A stretch of 64,000 nt of DNA from assembly GCA_964035545.1 (NCBI GenBank), contig OZ037772.1, forward strand, positions 3,817,538 through 3,881,537. The letters run 5' to 3'. The translations under genes and the position numbers were made by a program. Below, piece by piece: positions 20,092 through 30,661 of the stretch. The notes under the pieces were generated by a model. The model did no database searches, was not told where the DNA came from, and worked only from the letters and a program-made list of their open reading frames with translations. Position 1 is the first letter of the stretch; each line of letters opens with the position of its first letter. Origin of the DNA: Bugula neritina. Its lineage: Eukaryota > Bryozoa > Gymnolaemata > Cheilostomatida > Bugulidae.

Positions 20092-20102
20092 AGAAAGGGG
20101 GA
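20092..20102 (+). promoter_or_regulatory. Polypurine tract of element E
   Basis: AGAAAGGGGGA immediately before the 3' LTR TG. Confidence 0.8.
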
Positions 20103-20247
20103 TGTTGTGTTGTTTGACTCGCTATTATTCACCGCGAGACTCGTTGAGCTCGGGGATTTTCCTACTAGCTAGAATTGAAATAAATCACGATAATTATCAG
20201 CTTAGACTCAATCCAACTTTGTTGTACTCTTACGCACCAATCACACA
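20103..20247 (+). repeat. 3' LTR of element E (145 bp)
   Basis: Identical by eye to 8322-8466 over its full length; followed by ATATA. Confidence 0.92.
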
Positions 20248-20916
20248 ATATATAATATAATATATAATATAATAATATATTATATATGATATTATATATA
20301 TATAATATAATATATAATATAATAATATATAATATATTATTAAAATATATATATATATTATTATAATATATATATATATTATATATAATATTATTATACT
20401 TGTATAATATATATATATATAATATAATATAATATATAATAATATATGATATATTATTATAATATATATATATATTATAAATAATATAATATAATAATAT
20501 ATTTCATATGATATTATATATATATAATATATATATGATATAATATATAATATAATAATATATAATATATTATTCTAAAATATATATATATTATTATAAT
20601 ATATATATATATATTATATATAATATTATTATACTTGTATAATATATATAGAATAATATAATATATAATAATATATAATATATTATTATAATATATATAT
20701 ATATTTTGTAAATAATATAATATAATAATATATTTTATATGATATTATATATATATATATATAATATATATAATATAATATATAATATAATAATATATTA
20801 TATTATTATATTATATAATATATTATTATAATATATATATATTATATATAATATTATTATACTTATATAATATATATATAATATAACAATTATAATATAA
20901 AAATATATAATATATT

Positions 20917-20980
<64 letters not shown>
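20248..20980. repeat. AT satellite downstream of element E
   Basis: A/T-only with higher-order repetition: units of roughly 200 bp that include TATTATACTTGTATAATA recur three times (near 20390, 20625 and 20850). Ends in pure (TA)n against the foldback half-copy. Confidence 0.88.
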
Positions 20981-20982
<2 letters not shown>

Positions 20983-21416
20983 CATGCCGAATATTTACTA
21001 CAAATTTCAAAAATAGCATAAATTAAATAGTATTACCGTGCCTATTTGCATCCAATTTACTAGTCTTACATTTATAGCAACTGTAACGTATTTTGTGTAA
21101 AATGGTTATTGCAAGCATTATTCAATTCATATTCACATTGTAATCACAGCGAAGCTTAAACTTTATAGCTTTGTATTCACGTGCATGATTAAGTTTTAAT
21201 TTTTTTTAAAATTTTATATGTATTGAAAATATGTTTAAAAACTTTACCAATAAACAAAACTAAAAAAAATGGACACATAATATAAAAAAAAAATAAAATC
21301 ACAAAAGTGGCAAAATTTTTCCTTTATTACTTATATAAACTTGCGGTACCATTAGCGACATAATGATTTTTCATGGTTTAAAGTCAACACTCTTAATAAA
21401 CCACACTGGATAGAAG
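20981..21416. mobile_element. Half copy of the foldback element (left arm only)
   Basis: Starts TACATGCCGAATATTTACTAC and follows the left arm of 7188-8075 with few differences to the hairpin centre (CACACTGGATAGAAG), then stops. The right arm is absent. Truncation at the palindrome centre fits hairpin cleavage or one-ended repair. Confidence 0.85.
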
Positions 21417-22979
21417 TTAATGATCGATATTGACTCGCTAAGAGTTTTCATGTAAACCCGCAAACTACAACTTTTAACTTGACCGCAAAGCTGGAAGTAC
21501 GATAAGCGTCGCCGTATTGATTTCAGGCGAATTTTAGTTGATTTCTTTCAAACTGCTGAGAAGTAATATTTGCTTCCATTTTATGTCTGTATCAGCCATC
21601 AGGGCTATCGCGATACAATTATAAAGGCTCTTAATTCAATCAATATTATGAAATAATTAATGTAGGAAATTCAATTTTGACTATATAGAATAATCTCAAT
21701 CTGAATAAGTATTATTTATTTATTGTAACACTTGCACATCGTCTTACTCTTACTCTTAGTCAGATAACATAGTACATACTGATACTCATACTGATACTCA
21801 TAGTGTCATACTGATACTCAATCCCATACTCAATCTCATACTGAGTCTGATACTCATAGTCATAGTGATAGTCTTTGCCAGATTATTGCTAGATAATCTA
21901 AGCTAGTACTAGTACTACTACTAGTAGTACTAGTACTAGTAGTACTACTACTAGTACTAGTAGTAGTACTAATAATCACAGTACTAAAGTAAATTAGTAG
22001 TACTAATAGTAATAGTATTAGAGTAATACTAATACTAATAGTAATACTACCACTAGTAGTAGCAGTAGTGCTAGTAGTAGTAGGCTACATGATGATGATC
22101 ATTATGATTATGATTATGAAGATGGTTATTACTATAACTATTACGGTATGAGTATAACTATAACTGTATTAGTATTTGGTTTTATTTTGCATTGCTAATT
22201 GAAGACCATGCGTTAAAATTAACTGTTTCTCTCTTTTCTAAATTACATTTCAAGTTGCACACTACTAGACATATATGCTTTCAATTTTTTGGTCTATCTT
22301 CAAGTTGTGAAACTTGACCAGTATGACTACGACTAACTGTAACTAGAATAAAATATTGAATAATAGAGAAGTTCCATACTGTTACACCTCCTTTGACTTG
22401 TGCTACCGTCGGTAGTGCTAAAAGAGTGGAGCCAAAGAAAAGCATCATCACAGAATTCACAGCCTGCTGGTTTGAGATTTTTGTGGTCTAGAGATTGTAC
22501 TGGGTTACAGAGATCTTTTTCCGTCTGTGAATTTTTGATCCCTGCGGTTGTTTCTGGCTGTGGGTAGTTGGAGGTGTTGAGGGAGTGGGCTCACTGGGTA
22601 GGCTATATTATTGTAATCATATTAACCAACTTGACAGTTTACTAATTCATTGTCTAACTCTGTCTGTCTTAGTCTAGTAACACTATTTATTTATTTATTT
22701 ACTTATTAATTTATTTATTCGACTAAATCTTGTCTGTCTTAGTCTAGTAACACTATTTATTTATTTATTTACTCATTAATTTATTTATTTGACTAAATCT
22801 TGTCTGCCTTTGTCTAGTAGCACTATTTATTTATTTATTTACTTATTAATTTAATTAAATTACTAGTTTATATCACCAAGTTATATTACTAGTTTATACT
22901 GCTAGTATTCAACAACTATTCTCCATCACATCTCAACTCTGACGCAACTACACTGACTAAACATCGGTATAGTTTATAG
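21417..22979. other. Intergenic sequence with simple repeats
   Basis: No convincing gene. Holds TACTGATACTCATA-type repeats (21775-21870), a TAG/CTA trinucleotide block rich in self-complementary TAGTACTA motifs (about 21900-22090), GAT/ATT repeats (22090-22180), and about three 70-bp tandem copies starting TGTCTGTCTTAGTCTAG (22661-22860). Confidence 0.7.
22661..22860. repeat. 70-bp tandem repeat, about 2.8 copies
   Basis: Copies begin at 22661, 22731 and 22801 with TGTCTGYCTTNGTCTAG and contain (TTTA)n. Confidence 0.85.
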
Positions 22980-23184
22980 TTTATGTTGAACTCTTCAGAC
23001 CCTGAGATATGTGCGTGTGGCTTTACCTGCGAGTGTGGTGCCTGTGTTGGGGTATGTGACCTTGACAGAGACTGTGGGAAGCTGCAGATCTGTTTGGAGA
23101 AAAGATGTTATCAGCAGGCCTCACCAGATGACAGAACAGTTGTCTGGGATCTTTATCACTCAGAACTAGTAGAATGTTCTTCAG
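22980..23184 (+). CDS. Cys-rich exon 5' of the collagen exons
   Basis: Preceded by TTTATAG and followed by CAG|GTTTG. Encodes a Cys-rich module with CACGFTCECGACVGVC and CDLDRDCGKLQICLEKRCY, similar in spacing to EB/WAP-like disulfide modules. Such Cys-rich modules occur in the N-propeptides of several invertebrate fibrillar collagens; assignment to this gene is by position and orientation only. Confidence 0.5.
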
Positions 23185-23413
23185 GTTTGAATGCGAAATC
23201 TTTGTTTTAAACTCTATTAGAGTTTAAAAGTGTTGCTTTTTATTGTACTTATATCTGTGCTGGCCAGGATTTTTGAATGATTTTTGTAATGTATTTACAT
23301 AACAGAGTGTAACCTTAAAGCTGAATTTGCTTTATTTTCTACATATTTTGGTTTGCGATTTTTCAGTAGAAACGAGGCATCACACTTGGTGTGATTATCA
23401 GCATTTTTTGCAG

Positions 23414-23489
23414 GTGCTTCTATCCGTGTACAGCCTGTCCTAGTGATGGACAAATCTGTCACCATGGTGTCTGTAAAGAGGGCTGTCAG
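23414..23489 (+). CDS. Cys-rich exon
   Basis: Bounded by TTTTTTGCAG and CAG|GTGAGT. Reads CFYPCTACPSDGQICHHGVC in the Cys-rich frame. Phase does not agree with the previous candidate exon, so an exon may be missing or a frame broken. Confidence 0.5.
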
Positions 23490-23778
23490 GTGAGTAGTCG
23501 CTATGACCTACACTGCGAGTTATTGATGACTTTCATACTATGAGTTGTGACTGCCTACTATAATTTATACTGCGAGTCCAAGTAGCTGCTGTAACTTATG
23601 CTGTGAGTCATGACTAACTGAAATCACTTATACTGTGAGTCATGACTAACTGATATCACTTATACTGTGAGTCAATTATCAAAAATAGCAAAGAAGTAGA
23701 GACATGTTGTGTATGTGAGATATGTGAGGTTATATAGTGACTAGTTCGCTATTTATAGAGTTTTGTTTCTATTAATAG

Positions 23779-23925
23779 ACTGTACTGAAAATGAACAATG
23801 TGGATCTGAGTTTACTGAATGCATATCCAACATATGCTATCAGCTTTATCCTCTCAACAATCCAGATCTTTCTGATGCTGAGCAGGACAGACTCTTTGAT
23901 GATCGGCTGGATCTACAGAATGATG
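23779..23925 (+). CDS. Cys-rich exon leading into the collagen region
   Basis: Bounded by ATTAATAG and GATG|GTAAG. Reads CTENEQCGSEFTECISNICY, then an acidic linker SDAEQDRLFDDRLDLQND. Directly followed by the 17-bp minisatellite intron. Confidence 0.5.
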
Positions 23926-23928
23926 GTA

Positions 23929-25285
23929 AGTTACTCTGTTAGTACAGTTACTCTGTTAGTATAGTTACTCTGTTAGTATAGTTACTCTTTTAGTACAGTT
24001 ACTCTGTTAGTATAGTTACTCTGTTAGTATAGTTACTCTGTTAGTACAGTTACTCTGTTAGTACAGTTACTCTGTTAGTATAGTTACTCTGTTAGTACAG
24101 TTACTCTGTTAGTATAGTTACTCTGTTAGTATAGTTACTCTGTTAGTATAATTACTCTGTTAGTATAGTTACTCTGTTAGTATAGTTACTCTGTTAGTAC
24201 AGTTACTCTGTTAGTACAGTTACTCTGTTAGTATAGTTACTCTGTTAGTATAGTTACTCTGTTAGTATAGTTACTCTTTTAGTACAGTTACTCTGTTAGT
24301 ATAGTTACTCTGTTAGTATAGTTACTCTGTTAGTATAGTTACTCTGTTAGTACAGTTACTCTGTTAGTATAGTTACTCTGTTAGTATAGCTACTCTGTTA
24401 GTACAGTTACTCTGTTAGTATAGTTACTCTGTTAGTATAATTACTCTGGTAGTACAGTTACTCTGTTAGTATAGTTACTATGTTAGTATAGTTACTCTGT
24501 TAGTATAGCTACTCTGTTAGTACAGTTACTCGGTTAGTATAGTTACTCTGTTAGTATAGTTACTCTGTTAGTATAGTTACTCTGTTAGTTTAGTTACTCT
24601 GTTAGTATAATTACTCTGTTAGTATAGTTACTCTGTTAGTACGGTTACTCTGTTACTCTGTTAGTATAGTTACTCTGTTAGTTTAGTTACTCTGTTAGTA
24701 TAATTACTCTGTTAGTACGGTTACTCTGTTAGTACGGTTACTCTGTTAGTATAGTTACTCTGTTAATATAGTTACTGTGTTAGTACAGTTACTCTGTTAG
24801 TATAGTTACTCTGTTAGTCTAGTTACTCTTTTAGTACAGTTACTCTGTTAGTATAGTTACTCTGTTAGTATAGTTACTCTGTTAGTATAGTTACTCTGTT
24901 AGTATAGTTACTCTTTTAGTACAGTTACTCTGTTAGTATAGTTACTCTGTTAGTACAGTTACTCTGTTAGTACGGTTACTCTGTTAGTTTAGTTACTCTG
25001 TTAGTATAGTTACTCTGTTAGTATAGTTACTCTGTTAGTATAGTTACTCCTAGTTTAGTTACTCTGTTAGTATAGTTACTATGTTAGTTTAGTTACTCTG
25101 TTAGTATAGTTACTCCTAGTTTAGTTACTCTGTTAGTACAGTTACTCTGTTAGTATAGTTACTCTGTTAGTACAGTTACTCTGTTAGTATAGTCACTCTG
25201 TTAGTACAGTTACTCTGCTGGTACAGTTACTCTGTTAGTATAATTGATCTGTTAGTACAGTTATTGTTAGTATAGTTACAGTAAC
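23929..25285. repeat. 17-bp minisatellite, about 80 copies, in the collagen intron
   Basis: Unit GTTACTCTGTTAGTATA with variants (ACA, TTTA, CGG in the last positions) and a few short units. Starts four bases after the splice donor. Not a CRISPR: no unique spacers. Confidence 0.95.
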
Positions 25286-26137
25286 AGTTTGCTAGTCATA
25301 ATAACTTTCACTGTTAGTTGCTTAACAAGTTATTCTACGTCTCTTGTAGCCACAACCAAAGTGGTGTCTATATATCCTGCTAGTGACTTGAGTAATGACT
25401 CATATGTAATTGTAATTAATTACATATCTAATGTAATTGATTTTTGCAATTACTTCACAATTACATCTCAATTACTTTAAACTTTTAAGTCTTAAAATCT
25501 TAAGAAATTTATTCTTTTTTAGCATGACTACTGTTAAATAACAAGTACAGATTAAGTCAATGTAGTATAGTATCACTTTTGCGAATAAAGCACGTTCACC
25601 CCTGTCAAAATTGCCCCTGCTAGGTGGACCCTAGAGGTGAAATTGCATAACTTCCATTTGTCCTTTGTGAGAACAAAAGTAATTTTAATTGTAATTATTT
25701 GCATCGCCATGTAATTGTAATTAATTGCTTTACAATGTAGTTTTGTACTGTAATTAATTACATTTATTTCAACTGTAATTATAATTGTAATTGACAAATT
25801 ATCATGTAATTGTAATTAATTACATTCACATGTAATTGACCCCAACAACCCTGGTTTATTATGGAGCTCATACTTTTATTGTTCAAGGTCTAGATGTATT
25901 CTCCACCATGTTTTTACTAGAAGTAAACTTTAATTTGGTAATAAGTATAAAATAAACTGTTGTTTCGCATTGTACAGTTTACTATTGCCTGAATATTGTA
26001 TTGAAAATATTGGCTTAACAATTCCAGTGCAGCGATGTGATTGGCCTGACAATAACAAAGTAGTGATGTGATTGGCTACTCTGTTCTGTTTTGCAGGGCC
26101 ATGCCTACTTGTATTATGTGTTAATCTTGTTTTGCAG
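25286..26137. other. Intron sequence between Cys-rich and Gly-X-Y exons
   Basis: Holds a cluster of TGTAATTGTAATTAATTACA-like self-complementary motifs (25405-25840). No coding exon identified. Confidence 0.5.
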
Positions 26138-26305
26138 TGAACAGAAAGGGATAATGGGTCCCAAAAGACACCCGGGATCTTACCATGGAGAGGAAGGGTT
26201 CACCCGATGTTGATGGCCTGCCTGGTATATCCGGCAATCCTGGAGATGCAGGAGAAAGGAGACCACCTTGTTTGTCAGGAGATACCGGACTTTTTGGAGA
26301 ACCAG
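26138..26305 (+). CDS. Gly-X-Y exon (degenerate)
   Basis: Acceptor TTTTGCAG, donor CCAG|GTAATG. Two frames each give partial Gly-X-Y: EQKGIMGPK...GEEG first, then GSP.VDGLPGISGNPGDAGER, with Asp, Arg and Cys at Gly positions. A frame break lies near 26205. Confidence 0.6.
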
Positions 26306-26461
26306 GTAATGTTTATGCTCAATTGAGTTTAATCTGTCAAGTTATGTTGGGGTCTTTTTCGTTTTCGTTATTTTATGTTTGTTACGTGGAAAAAGGAAAA
26401 AACTCTGTCTTGGAGCATTTTGGTTTTTTCAGAGAGCTTTGGATTATTTTGTTATGTTCTA

Positions 26462-26730
26462 CACAGGGGTGTAGACAAACTAAACTAGACAGGGGTGTAG
26501 ACAGACTAAACTACATAGGGGTGTAGACAGACTAAACTACATAGGGGTGTAGACAGACTAAACTATATAGGGGTGTAGACAGACAAAACTTACTACGAAC
26601 TTATAACTACCTTGCATCATGTCGTCATGACGTCTCTATTTTATTCTGTCTACACAGGGGTGTAGACAGAATAAACTACACAGGGCTGTAGACAGACTAG
26701 ACTAACCAGTGGTCTAGATGGACTAAACCT
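26462..26730. repeat. 26-bp tandem repeat, about 5 copies plus a partial second cluster
   Basis: Units contain GGGGTGTAGACAGACTAAAC; continuous at 26462-26590, with a smaller group at 26651-26730. Confidence 0.85.
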
Positions 26731-26917
26731 CCTACGAACTTACAATTACCTTGCGTCATGACGTCTCTATTCTCTCCTATAATTTGACCTTTATTTAGCG
26801 AGCAGATTTCTAGTAGGCTTTTCTATAGTGACCAGTCACACTGTTTATTATAGCAACATAGAAATCAAGTTGAAAACTAGTTGCACCTGTTGTGATGATA
26901 TCAATGGGTGCTTACAG

Positions 26918-26986
26918 GTAGAGACGGAGTACCTGGACCTGTTGAGATTGGATATCAGGGTAAACAAGGAGATCAAGGTCCTGCAG
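26918..26986 (+). CDS. Gly-X-Y exon
   Basis: Acceptor CTTACAG, donor GCAG|GTAAG, 69 bp. Phase joins the previous exon correctly (G + GT). Reads GRDGVPGPVEIGYQGKQGDQ then GPAG, with one helix interruption. Confidence 0.7.
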
Positions 26987-27047
26987 GTAAGAATGAGGAG
27001 TTACTCACCCTTGCTTGTGTATTTCTGTTCTTTTTAGGTATTCTATA

Positions 27048-27316
27048 ATATGCTGGGGTTTCCCTCACAGCTATTATATATGCTGGAATTCCCCTCACAC
27101 CTATGATATATGCCGGGGTTTCCCTCACAGCTATGCTATATGCTGGGGTTTCCCTCACAGCTATTATATATGCTGGAATTCCTCTCACAGCTATGCTATA
27201 TGCTGGGGTTTCCCTCACAGCTATGCTATATGCTGGGGTTTCCCTCACAGCTATTATATATGCTGGAATTCCTCTCACAGCTATGCTATATGCTGGGGTT
27301 CTCCTCACAGCTAGTC
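27048..27316. repeat. 30-bp tandem repeat, about 9 copies, each with an acceptor-like core
   Basis: Units contain GGTTTCCCTCACAGCTAT. Length divisible by 3, so all frames look open; these are not genes. Confidence 0.92.
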
Positions 27317-27575
27317 TGCACTAAGGCAGGGAGTAGGCTAAGTAATCATATTGAATCCCAGCAGTGCTTGTTATTTCAACTGGCAGGATTACTATGTATG
27401 ATAGTTACTCTGACTGGTTTTCATGGATCATTTTTACCATATTGTTTGCCACATGATGCATTGTCTTAGTAAAAACAAGAAAACAAAGAAATATACCAGA
27501 AATGTTGAGAAATGTGGTGTTCCAGAATTAATAAATGACCACTTGTAATGCATACTGATGCTGCTTGGTTAGTAG

Positions 27576-27705
27576 GACCTGTCGAACAAGGTGGAGAACC
27601 TGGTCTGGATGGCAGAAATGGAAAGACAGGAGAAACTGCACGAACTGGTATGCCTGGTCCAACCGGCTCAAGGGGGGTCACTGGAGAACCCGGATCTGAT
27701 GGAAG
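27576..27705 (+). CDS. Gly-X-Y exon
   Basis: Acceptor TTAGTAG, donor GGAAG|GTATT. Phase fits the previous exon. Reads GGEPGLDGRNGKTGETARTG and on through GPTGSRGVTGEPGSDGR, with one Gly lost (TAR) and one interruption at its start. Confidence 0.72.
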
Positions 27706-27793
27706 GTATTTTTTGTGCTTTACTCTACCCTATTCAGCTTCTTGGAACTTTTTATGTGATTTAGTTTTTATAATTTGTTGTCAATTTTTTCAG

Positions 27794-27921
27794 AGACGGT
27801 TTACCTGGAGTACTGGGTGCTGATGGTAGACCTGGGGAGCAGGGTGATCAAGGACCTCCTGGCTCCATGGATCCAGTGGAAATCCCCGGTAACCAGGGAC
27901 CTGAAGGTGCTCAAGGAGACA
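27794..27921 (+). CDS. Gly-X-Y exon
   Basis: Acceptor TTTTTTCAG; phase fits (AG + A). Reads DGLPGVLGADGRPGEQGDQG then GPPGSM; DPV and EIP follow, with Asp and Glu at Gly positions. The 3' end is uncertain: the only GT is in AAGGGTGATAAG, giving a phase that does not match the next exon. Confidence 0.68.
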
Positions 27922-28198
27922 AGGGTGATAAGGCAGGAACATTCTTTATTCAGTTTTCTATTTATTTCAGTTCTCTGGTTTTCCACTAGTCAATCCTGTA
28001 GTTGTTTATTTGTTTTAGTTTATTTATGTTAATACTAGAGTTGCTTCAGTGACATCACATGATGTAATATATTACATAACAGTACAGTATAATACACCAT
28101 AATATAATATGTTATACAATACAATAATATTACAGAAAATATTATTCAATAATATCTCACAGCTAAGTTGTGTCTCCTAAATATATTCATTACTATAG

Positions 28199-28308
28199 GG
28201 GCCAGCTGGGCCACAGGGTGCTTCTGGACCAACTGGATTGTCTGGGCCAACTGGTCCTCAGGGACCCCACGGAGCTTCCGGGAATTCCCGGCGAACAAGG
28301 ACCTAAAG
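28199..28308 (+). CDS. Gly-X-Y exon with a frame break
   Basis: Acceptor TACTATAG, donor AAAG|GTATG, 110 bp; the classic fibrillar-collagen exon is 54 or 108 bp. Reads GPAGPQGASGPTGLSGPTGP, then an extra base near 28276 moves the Gly repeat to another frame and the original frame meets TAA. Two extra bases would explain both length and phase. Confidence 0.7.
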
Positions 28309-28447
28309 GTATGAATTAAGTTGAACCAATCGTTGTCCTTAGTTATTGGCCATCAACAGAATCTTGACTCTAAGAGTTATCCTACCTGGTAAGAAGGTAA
28401 GGCAACTCCTAACTCATGATAATATGAATATCATCTGCTGTTGTAAG

Positions 28448-28634
28448 ACCCACTGGTTTCCAAGGACCGCAGGGATTCCTCGGAGCTCCCGGTATTGATG
28501 GTGAAAGGGGAGATGTTGGACCAGTGGGTATTGCTGGACCACCTGGGCTACGGGGTGCAGACGGCAAACAAGGAATAACTGGTTCTCCTGGTGCTATGGG
28601 TGCTAAGGGACCACCTGTACCTGATGGTGCTAAG
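28448..28634 (+). CDS. Gly-X-Y exon
   Basis: Acceptor TTGTAAG, donor AAG|GTAAAC, 187 bp. Reads [20 protein letters not shown] and on through [12 protein letters not shown], with Val for Gly near the end. Confidence 0.72.
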
Positions 28635-29088
28635 GTAAACACTTACACTGTTAGCAGGTTATTGTTATTCATCTTGTTAGTTTAGTTGTAATAAACCAAT
28701 AGTGTGTATTTCTAGGGTGAACAATGAGCTCTATAATATGTACCTCAGTGAGTAATGGTCATGATGTGCTTTGATGTTGCCTGCTTTGTAGCGGAAAAGA
28801 TCTTTTAAATGCTGTTTTGGAACTCAAATGAAGGACCTGTTTCAAATTGTTTATGTTTTTGCAGACAAACATTTTTATAATTAACTGCTAGAAACTATTG
28901 TAATAAAACTATAGACAGCTGTTATAATGTGTTTCTCCTCCTAGCATTGATGATTGACATTCTTGTTTGATGAGTCACCTATTTAGTCCGCTTCTTCAGT
29001 CAAATGTTGCTACATTCTGACATATTATTATATAACGTTGGTTTTATTACTGTTAGCTTACATTACTACTTCCACCTTATTTCTCTAG

Positions 29089-29183
29089 AAACAAAAGTAA
29101 GGGATGGGTCCAAAGACAGCCCCGTTAGAGACTGTAGAGAACTTTTCACTGAAAACCCAGAGTTCAAGAGTGGAACCTAATGG
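29089..29183 (+). CDS. First COLFI (fibrillar collagen C-propeptide) exon with in-frame TAA
   Basis: Acceptor TTTCTCTAG, donor TGG|GTGAGA. Reads SPVRDCRELF...PEFKSGT-stop-W, aligning with the conserved CRDLK...WKSGxYW start of COLFI domains. TAA at 29178-29180 stands where Tyr is expected. Confidence 0.72.
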
Positions 29184-29495
29184 GTGAGAGAAGATGCTGA
29201 TATGTTTCTATTTTCTCTGCTCAGAGGAAATCTGCATCCAAGTCTAATGACTGAAATTTTGTGAACATGTTTTACATTCTACAATTACTACTCCTGAGAT
29301 GTCAATATAATGTCATGTGAAGTTTCTACAGATATTTAATGAATTGTTGTTTAGGAAGAAGAGTTTTCCCATGAGTTGTCTGTAATATATAATTCTGTAG
29401 ATTCAACAGCTGAACATGTTTTAGTAGTTTTATTTGATATTAGCATTGTGTTGGTGTGAAATAGAGAAGTTGTATTCTCTATTGTTTGTTGTCAG

Positions 29496-29663
29496 GTGGA
29501 TCCAGATGGTGGCTCCATAGCTAATGCTATCCAGGCTTACTGTCGCAAGGAAATGAAGAGCACTTGTATCAATGCCAAGACCTCCGAGTTTGCCACCAAA
29601 TCGTACATCACCCAGCAGCTAGATAATCAGCCATTTGTTGCTAAACACATGGGAACAACAATT
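29496..29663 (+). CDS. COLFI exon
   Basis: Acceptor TTGTCAG, donor ATT|GTGAGT, 56 codons, phase 0. Starts VDPDGGSIANAIQAYC and contains the second conserved Cys (STC). Matches the WIDPNxGxxxDAIxVxC block of fibrillar C-propeptides. Confidence 0.85.
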
Positions 29664-29739
29664 GTGAGTGTTTATCTTGCATCAACCATGACTTTCTCAG
29701 TAATACTTGAGAATATTCAAAAGTTTTATGTTGAGAATT

Positions 29740-29910
29740 GTCGCTATAGTAACATATTTGTTTACTGTATGGATGTTGATAAGTGTTGCTATAGTAACAT
29801 GTGGGTTTCCTGTATGGATGTTGATAAGTGTTGCTATAGTAACATGTTGATTTCCTGTATGGATGTTGATAAGTGTTGCTATAGTAACATGTTGATTTCC
29901 TGTATGGATT
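29740..29910. repeat. 45-bp tandem repeat, about 3.7 copies, in a COLFI intron
   Basis: Units contain GTTGCTATAGTAACATG; the last copy runs into the acceptor of the next exon. Confidence 0.9.
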
Positions 29911-29914
29911 GTAG

Positions 29915-29994
29915 TTTGAGTATCAGGCAGAGTTTTCCCAACTCAACTTCCTTCGAATTCACTCTGAGAGAGCAAAGCAAACCCTGACTTACAG
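29915..29994 (+). CDS. COLFI exon
   Basis: Acceptor GATTGTAG, donor ACAG|GTAATA. Reads FEYQAEFSQLNFLRLHSERA then KQTLTY; QLxFLRLxS is a hallmark of the domain. Confidence 0.85.
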
Positions 29995-30268
29995 GTAATA
30001 GTCACTGCTAGCAGCTTATCAAATAGTCACTAGTTGCTAGTCGCTAAACAGGTAATATTCACTACCAACAGTTTACCAAATAGTCACTAGTCAGTATTCA
30101 CTAGTCAGTATTCACTAGTCACCAGTTGCTAGTCACCAGTTGCTAGTTGCCAATCACCAGATACTAGTCCACTACTATGTTGCTAGTCACTTGATAATCT
30201 GAACAATCACTGGCTTCTTCTTAAGCTGAGTGAGTTATTGGTATGACTATTCCCTTTGCTGATTGTAG

Positions 30269-30404
30269 ATGTATAAACTCAGTGGCAGTAGAAGACGCAT
30301 TCGGTAGGAAGAATAAGTCAGTCATTTTATATACAGCTGGTGATAAAGAATACACAGCAACAGATAGCAGGTTTCAATATTCAGTGCTGCAGGATGATTG
30401 CAAG
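30269..30404 (+). CDS. COLFI exon
   Basis: Acceptor GATTGTAG, donor AAG|GTATGT; phase joins with the previous exon to give Arg-Cys. Reads CINSVAVEDAFGRKNKSVIL, ending SVLQDDCK. Contains the conserved CxNSVA and DxC. Confidence 0.87.
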
Positions 30405-30406
30405 GT

Positions 30407-30500
30407 ATGTAAATGTGACCTATATACTGTAAATCTGACCTATATAGTGTAAACCTGATCTATATAGTGTAAATCTGACTTTTATAGTGTAAATATGACC
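30407..30500. repeat. 20-bp tandem repeat, about 4-5 copies
   Basis: Units like TGACCTATATAGTGTAAATC directly after the splice donor. Confidence 0.8.
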
Positions 30501-30661
30501 TGCATATGCACATGATTGCGATAGTTGCATCTTTTATTCTATTAATTTACTGTGGAGCTTGCTTTTGAGGCTTGCAATAAATGTTTACGAGTTTAACCCA
30601 AAAGCCACTTTGAGTGCTGTACGAGTTTAGAGTTTTGAGTTTGCCGTCTGCCATTTTGTAG

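Larger units (their letters stand above)
8322..20247 (+). mobile_element. LTR element E: Ty3/gypsy retrotransposon with 145-bp LTRs, split by element B
   Basis: Direct LTRs at 8322-8466 and 20103-20247, identical by eye, start TGTTGTG and end CACACA. The 5-bp ATATA flanks both ends (8317-8321 and 20248-20252), though in an AT array this is weak evidence on its own. PBS follows the 5' LTR at 8467, and a polypurine tract AGAAAGGGGGA (20092-20102) precedes the 3' LTR. Element B is inserted at gag codon 64. Without B and one CTAT copy, E would be about 4.5 kb with one gag-pol frame and no third ORF. The pol differs from A-D, having two CCHC knuckles and an LDTGADG protease. Confidence 0.93.

Noticed and set aside
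23929-25285. Possible CRISPR-like array
   Set aside because: Tandem 17-bp units without unique spacers, in a eukaryotic intron.
27015-27469. Open frames of 70-119 codons
   Set aside because: Artefact of a 30-bp repeat with no stop in any frame.
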